DNA from: Latrodectus hesperus
Taxonomy: Eukaryota > Arthropoda > Arachnida > Araneae > Theridiidae
DNA length: 64,000 bases
NCBI GenBank assembly: GCA_037975125.1
Contig: CM075857.1
Location: 71,750,845-71,814,844 of the forward strand
Direction of reading: 5' to 3'
The first letter of the stretch is position 1, and each line of letters begins with the position of its first letter. Of this stretch, positions 55,637 through 64,000 are shown one piece after another. Made by a program: the position numbers and the translations under genes. Under the pieces are notes generated by a model that was not told where the DNA came from, ran no database searches, and saw only the letters and a program-made list of their open reading frames with translations.

Positions 55637-58600
55637 AAGTGGTACCACTAACCTCAGTAAGAAGTTTCTTGCTGGGGATATACACCTGGCCCAGATTAAG
55701 GAACCCTGGCTGGTTAGGGGGAGAATCAATGGTCTCAAAGGAACTAAAGGTAAGCTTATCTATTGTACCAATAGCAACGCTAGAACTTGCATACTTTTAC
55801 ATAAAAAACATTGAGATTTTACCCCTCTCTTAATTTATCCTTAGGGACCTGACAGCTGTGAAAGTCAGACTCAACATAGAGGGAAAGGACAGAGAAATAG
55901 TTCTTGGCTCTATGTACTTACCTATGAAGAGAAGGCTCAACCTGACCATTCTCTGCACAAGCTCATGAACTTTTGCAGAGACAACAACTTACAGGTAGTT
56001 CTAGGACTAGACTGTAATGCTCACCATGTTGTCTGGGGAAGTACGGACACAAATAAAAGAGATGAGTGCCTTTTAGAATTCATTCTAAATTACGGGTTAG
56101 ATATTCTAAATGAGGGCAACGAACCAATTTTCATTACTTCCAATCGATCTGAAGTAATCGATATTACTATAGCGACAACGCTAATTAGCAAAAATATCAA
56201 AAATTGGAAAGTAGATGGCAGACCTTCTGGCTCAGACCATCAAAACATCCATTTTGAAAATAACTCTAATGTGTGTCTGGATCATATGTTCAGAGACCCA
56301 ATTAGGATGGACTGGAAGAAATTCCAGGAGGATTTGACTGGTTTGGATGAGCTCGGGAACAAACCTATTAGAAACAATTACGATCTAGAAGTTACAGCAG
56401 ACCTTCTGCACAGTAGTATTCTAGATTCTTATCATAACAACTGCCCTATTCGCACTAGGAGAGCTAAACTCCAATGTCCTTGGTGAAATGACTCTTTAGC
56501 AGCTGAAAGGGCAAATATTAGGAAAGTTTTTAATAAAGCGAAGAAAAATGGTGAATGGGAGAACTCTAAAACGGCCCTTACTAATTATAACAAACTTGTT
56601 TGGAAAAGCAAAATTAACTCCTGGAGGAAGTTCTGTGAAGAGATAGATTCTATCTCTGAAGGAGCTAGACTCCAAAAACTCCTCGAAAGGGATGAACCTA
56701 TTTTGGTTGTCACCTTAAAGGACGAGGAGGGTAATTTTGCTGCTTCCGCGAAAGAAGTTATGGAAATTATGACCAAAATCAACTTTCCAGGAGCTAGAGA
56801 TATTTATAGCAACAAAGGCGAGCACTGCATTGGCCCTTTGCAAAGAGTCAATAGCAATCAATGGACCATCGCTAAAAATATCGTTAACTACAACATTGTT
56901 AGATGGGCAATCTCTGCCTTTAAACCTCTAAAAAGCCCAGGGCCTGATGGAATTATGCCCATCATGATCCAGAAGGCAGAGGATGTTATCATACCAGTGC
57001 TAACTAGAATTTACAGCGATAGCTTAGCACTGGGTTACATACCAAAGATATAGCAGAAGACCATGATTGTTTTCATTCCTAAACCTGGCAAGGACACCTA
57101 TGACCAGACCAAGTCTTACAGACCTTTCAGTCTTATTTCATTCTTCCTTAAAATTATGGAGAAAATCATTGATCGGCATATTAGAGATTACTTGGGTACT
57201 AACAGCCCCTTGCATGCTCTTCAATTTGCCTATCAACCCGGCAAATCTACTGAAACTGCTATACATCAGCTAGTTTCTAAGATTGAAACCACTTTGAATC
57301 AAAAAGAAATTGCCTTGGCAACTTTCCTCGACATCCAAGGTTCCTTTGATAACACTTCCCATCTATCCATCCTCAATGCTTTTAGAAGGGCAGGGATTAA
57401 TCAGACCCTGTGTACTTGGATTGAGGCCTTGATTTCGGATAGATGTATACAAATGAGTATCTTCGGTGAATCATTTGAAAAAAAAAGACTACTAGAGGAT
57501 GTCCTCAAGGAGGTGTTCTCTCACCATTACTTTGGAACCTAGTTGCAAATAGTCTTAAAAATATCTAAAAGATAGGGGCTATTATACGAAAGGATATGCT
57601 GATGACATTGTCATCCTTATCCTTGGCAAAGATTTCGACATAACTTGTCATCTCATGCAGGACACTCTAAGATATGTAGGTCAATGGTGCATAGAGCATG
57701 GATAGAGACCTGATGGTTAATCCTCAGAAAACCTATCTTGTACCTTTTACACGCAAAAGGAAACAGAAAGGTTTCTTTTTACCAAGACTTTTTAATGTTT
57801 AAATCAATGTGGCTTCAGAAGTGAAGTATCTGGGCATTTATTTAGACTAAAAATTTACCTAGAATAAGCACATTGATGATAAAATTTACCGAGTGAAGAA
57901 AAGCATTATGATTTGCATGTGAATGCTAAAAACTGGGGTCTAAATCCAAAACTGATGTTGTGGCTATACACAACTATTGTCAGGCCAATTCTCACAAATG
58001 CCTGTGTGATCAGGTGGCGTACGGTGGAACAGAAGACTGTGATTGACAGACTAAGAGGTCTACAAAGACTGGCCTGTTTCTGCATCACAGTAGCAATGTC
58101 CACCGCGCCAACCAGAGCATTGGAAGTTATATTGGATCTGACTCCCTTGGACATCTTCATCTGCAGCACTGCCAAAATGAATGCATACAGAATAAAGCTG
58201 CAAAACCAATGGTACGACTAACCTGTTGCCAAAGGGCACAGGGGTATTACCGGGAAAATTCAAGATCCTACTTTCCTTATGCCCTCGAACATCATGGAAA
58301 AGTCAAACATGTTTGAAAGGACATTTGAAATAGTTTTTTCACCGAGAGACGAATGGGATAACAACATATTCGAAACTAAAACAGGAGATCTAACTTGATA
58401 CACTGAACAAAAAGACTCTCAGGACTGGGAGTATGTGGCGGGTCACCAAGAACCAGCCTATCTGTAGGCCTTGGGCGATACGCTACGGTCTTCCAGGCAG
58501 AAGTTTTGGCCATTATCCACTGTCTGCGACTAAATATGAGGAAGGGCTATCATGGTAAGCGGATTCTCATTTTTAGTGACAGTCAAGCCGCATTAAAAGT

Positions 58601-59219
58601 GCTCAATTCTTTCGAAATCAAATCTAAAAGGATTTTGGAATGCAGAAACCTTCTTATAGAACTGACAACTAGAAACAAGGTGATCCTTGTATGGGTGCCA
58701 GGGCACAAAGGTATCGAAGGTAATGAAAGGGCTGATAAACTTGCTAAACAAGGATCATCTTTTGTTCCCATCGGTGCAGAACCTTTTTGTGGGATCAATT
58801 TGAAGACCGCAAAAACCAATGTTCTTAGATGGGAAAAACAGAAGATATATGAAGCTTGGCTCAACACTCCTGGTCAATCCCACGATAAAAGTATAATCTG
58901 TGGATTATCAGCGAGTATTGCCTCTGAAATTCTAAGATGCTCTTGGCAGAAGATACGTTTAATCGTAGGCTTCATAACTAGGCACTACTATTTCAGAAAA
59001 CACCTCCATAAAATGGGACTGTTTCAGCAAGACCCTATCTGCAGGAAATGTCATATGCAAGAGGAAACGGATAAGCATGTCATTTACAAATGCAAGGCCC
59101 TTGCCCTCCCTAGATTAACTTCTTTAGGCATCAACTATACTAGAGAGTTACACCTAGACTCCATTAAATGGTTATCGGACTTTATTAATAAAGTGGGTGA
59201 CCCGAGCAACTTTAACTAG
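55596..59219 (+). pseudogene. LINE ORF2: endonuclease, RT, RNase H, zinc knuckle
   Basis: It starts at ATG 55596, 41 nt before the end of ORF1 and in the +1 frame. MGVKVVQVNLHHSRS opens the apurinic-type endonuclease; IKEPW, LGLDCNAHHVVWGS and SGSDHQ are its catalytic blocks. A TGA at 55812 and two nearby shifts break it. From 55965 to 57542 one frame covers the rest of the endonuclease and the RT N-terminal part (KSPGPDGI, FIPKPGK, SYRPFSL, FLDIQGSFD with the first RT Asp). It is interrupted only by TGA 56484 and TAG 57051, both where Trp is expected. A shift at an A9 run (57478-57486) precedes GCPQGGVLSPLLWNL, and GYADDIVIL (57592 on, the YADD centre) is in a third frame. RNase H (58467-58760) has FSDSQAALK and WVPGHKGIEGNERADKLA. 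A CRKCHMQEETDKHVIYKC knuckle ends it before the TAG. Every expected domain is recognisable, but the protein cannot be made. Confidence 0.9.
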
Positions 59220-59309
59220 GAAACATTGTGTTTGTAGTTAATAGTACAAAATGCTTATAAAAGCAGAGGTGCCCTATGACATACAATCCCAACTCTAAGA
59301 AGAAGATGG
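59220..59309 (+). other. LINE 3' UTR and tail
   Basis: About 90 bp from the ORF2 stop to the tail (ctaagaagaagat). No AATAAA and no pure poly(A). The end looks like a short AAG-type repeat tail. Confidence 0.6.
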
Positions 59310-59319
59310 TATGTGAATA
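59310..59319 (+). repeat. Right target-site duplication of the LINE
   Basis: ggtatgtgaa directly after the aagaagaagat tail of the element. Confidence 0.8.
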
Positions 59320-59870
59320 ATAAAATCCATAGCATCTTATATGGATAAAGGTTTTCTCTTAATTGCACTATAGTACTTAAACTAGATTTTTAATATGATT
59401 AATTTAATTTAATATTTTTTTTCAAATTAGAATAAAAGTTCAAAAACACACACACATCTATGCGTTTAAAAAGAAATTTATTAAAATTTATGTAATATTT
59501 ATTTCATAAGATGATATATTTCTACTCCAAATAATTATCGATTAAAAATGTTTTGCACCCGAATTTTTTTTAATATTATCTAAAATTTCGTAAAATTTTT
59601 AAATTGCATATTTTAAATTTACATATAAATAAACTGCAAATCCTTAAAAATTAGAATAAAAATAACCGAAAATAGATATTAGATTTCAATAGATATTTCA
59701 ATCAAAGTTATTTTTTAATTTTTTTTGATTAGAATAATCGTCGCTATATAAAAACATTTAATGCAACATTTTTTTATACAAAATTAATGAAATTGGTTAA
59801 ATTCAGCATATTGTCTCATTTGTGAACGAACATTTCATTCACTTTTGAAGAAATGAAATCAAACACATGG
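59320..59870. other. AT-rich non-coding DNA
   Basis: Nothing recognised. Confidence 0.6.
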
Positions 59871-62590
<2,720 letters not shown>

Positions 62591-63440
62591 GAAGGATCTT
62601 TCATTGTGAATTGTATCTTGTGATGGAAGATAAAGTTTCTAAAAATTGTAGTACATCAAATAAGACAAATCCCAAACATTATTACACAGTCATTGAGAGT
62701 CGGCAAGACAGGATAATTGTGCACATTTATCCTGTGAAAAGGCAATTTGTAAGCTTACAAAATACAAATTGCTCACATCTTAGAAAAGAATAAGCCTTGA
62801 TAGACTTTGGGGGATAAAATTTTTAGTAGACATGCTTAGAATAATTGTGGATATTTCTCATGTTCTTGAACGCATAAAGCTCTCCGACGAAATTTACTTT
62901 CATTTTTTGGTACAGTAAATCGTCACAGTTTTATCCATATGATGATTTATAAGTCCCCATGACAACCGTGAGTTACTAAGTTAATTTCCAAAGGTTAATA
63001 AGTCGTGTAAATTTATGATGACTGTGCCATTGCCTCTTTTTTCATTCAAAAGAATATTCACATCTACTATTTTGAAATATATGTTAAAAAATTTCGTATT
63101 TCAACAATCTGACGGTCTTGTCCGTCAGATTGTTGAAATACTTCACTTGTCCTATTGCATCAATGTAGTACACAACATCATTGAAGTGATTTATGAAGTC
63201 GGCATCTGAGCCAACATTAAATTTTTCAAACCACACAGTGGAAGAACATATGATACTCTGCAATTTTTGTGGTACATCGACTATCTTAGCAGGATGGTCT
63301 GCGGCTGTGTTGAATTTTGAACTCAATATATCAATCTACAAGAAACTCGCCTTTCTCCATCAAAACTTGTATGTTCAGTCTTTAATTGCTTATATTTTCT
63401 ATAATCATATTAAATTTCAAAACAAGACCACATAAAAATG
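62591..63440. other. Moderately GC-richer stretch with unassigned open frames
   Basis: Open frames at 62611-62793 (+), 63015-63209 (+), 63193-63435 (+) and 63084-63326 (-) overlap here. The minus-strand frame has an ordinary amino-acid mix (KIVDVPQKLQSIICSSTVWF) and is the most protein-like, but I recognise no family. A strong hairpin at 63096-63141 lies in its C-terminal part. This could be a decayed mobile element or an isolated exon. Confidence 0.3.
63096..63141. repeat. Perfect 20 bp inverted repeat with 6 nt loop
   Basis: gtatttcaacaatctgacgg at 63096-63115 and its exact reverse complement at 63122-63141 flank tcttgt. There are no mismatches. This is the strongest stem-loop noticed in the window outside microsatellites. 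Confidence 0.95.
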
Positions 63441-63441
63441 T

Positions 63442-64000
63442 TAATAGTTTCTTAAAATAAATCAAAGAGTTAAATGTAGTTTGGAACTAGATTATAATAG
63501 TGATATCATAGAATATTAAAAATAGTATCTGAAGTTATCATAAAACATTGTTAGAATTGCTTTGAATGTTTAAAAGACGTACATCATATTTAACGCATTT
63601 TTTTCAAACTGAGTTTACACATTTTGAACAGAGTAAATCAGACTATACTAAATATGAATGGAAATTTACATCTAAAGTAAATATTGTGAAATTTTATTAT
63701 TTAACTTAATTTTATTTTTATATTTTATTATAAATTATTTTAATTTTACTGTGTTTATTTTGATCTCTACATAATATAATGCCATCAAAAAGGCGTGAAT
63801 TAAGTATAAAAAGAAAACATTGTTAAATTCTTTTGGCAAATCATAGATTATATAGTGGAGGGAATTGGGAATTCTCTCTATCAATCTCCTTCAGAAATAC
63901 AGTCACTGTACTCTTCAAAAGTGCAACTGGACATCATTTATGTTTGCCTGTTTTTCTGCACAGGCAAAAACTTTGCGATTTCCTTTTTAGACTTCTGTGT
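63442..64000. other. AT-rich DNA, slightly GC-richer at the end
   Basis: From about 63850 to the window edge the composition becomes more balanced, and tgcctgtttttctgcacaggca could form a small hairpin. No frame is convincing. A feature may continue beyond the window. Confidence 0.4.

Larger units (their letters stand above)
54370..59309 (+). mobile_element. Full-length non-LTR retrotransposon (LINE) with RNase H
   Basis: About 4.94 kb, bounded by a 10 bp direct repeat ggtatgtgaa at 54360-54369 and 59310-59319, the target-site duplication left by target-primed reverse transcription. It is visibly GC-richer than all its surroundings. The parts in order are a 5' UTR with a GC-rich start (gcctggggtccgag), ORF1, ORF2 (endonuclease, reverse transcriptase, RNase H, CCHC knuckle) and a short 3' UTR ending in an (agaag)-type tail. 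The RNase H domain and ORF layout place it in the R1/I/LOA/Jockey assemblage. I cannot name the clade without a tree. Because the 5' end is intact, this was not a truncated insertion. It was later disabled by stops and frameshifts. Confidence 0.9.

Noticed and set aside
54809..55685. Minus-strand frames of up to 106 codons across the LINE
   Set aside because: Antisense shadows of ORF1 and the ORF2 start, which show clear sense-strand protein homology.
54360..59319. Idea that the 5 kb element could be a retrovirus or LTR element
   Set aside because: No LTRs, no integrase or protease. It has an apurinic-type endonuclease upstream of RT and a short target duplication, all LINE features.

Overview
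The window is a stretch of AT-rich, gene-poor animal DNA. The repeat content points to an arthropod, most likely a spider: Tc1-like and mariner-like transposons, a non-LTR element with an RNase H domain, an orphan retroelement RNase H fragment of a type I associate with orb-weaver genomes, and a tRNA-derived SINE. The organism call is inference from repeat families, not from a species-diagnostic gene. I recognise no host protein-coding gene, no rRNA, no functional tRNA and no CRISPR array. Nothing here is prokaryotic, so operons, ribosome binding sites and terminators do not apply.

Layout. 1-2.2 kb: AT-rich, nothing recognised. 2.2-3.73 kb: a decayed Tc1-like transposase next to a fragment of a second IS630/Tc1/mariner transposase, both on the minus strand, the second cut by a TA microsatellite. 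3.7-23.7 kb: mostly featureless AT-rich DNA with two long TA arrays (6.5 and 16.3 kb), one SINE (11.6 kb) and weaker repeat candidates near 13.4, 15.4 and 17.5 kb. 23.7-25.3 kb: a 0.35 kb TA array directly joined to a 3'-truncated Tc1 relic. 27.8 kb: a second tRNA-derived SINE-like fragment, then a GATA array at 28.0 kb. 29.65-30.45 kb: a non-autonomous mariner-type element with terminal inverted repeats of about 180 bp and TA target duplications. 31.6-33.1 kb: a broken hAT transposase. 33.6-33.9 kb: a mariner-like terminus joined to a TA/GATA array. 34-45 kb: AT-rich DNA with TA arrays at 34.4, 37.0, 39.5 and 43.0 kb. 45.5-46.3 kb: an orphan retroelement RNase H/3' end. 47.0-48.3 kb: a TA array joined to a nearly complete but broken mariner transposase. 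50.6-51.06 kb: the 3' end of another LINE. 54.37-59.31 kb: a full-length but inactivated non-LTR retrotransposon with ORF1, ORF2 (endonuclease, reverse transcriptase, RNase H, zinc knuckle) and a 10 bp target-site duplication. 60.07 kb: another TA array. The rest is AT-rich with small islands of higher GC.

The recognisable coding sequence is all transposon-derived and broken by stops and frameshifts, so the window reads as intergenic or deep intronic DNA. The most notable pattern is that at least four of the long TA arrays sit exactly at the edge of, or inside, TA-targeting Tc1/mariner-type relics. A second pattern is a set of near-perfect palindromes or fold-back duplications (18.8, 47.9, 51.9 and 63.1 kb). 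One of them duplicates a piece of transposase coding sequence in inverted orientation. I see no convincing undescribed gene system.
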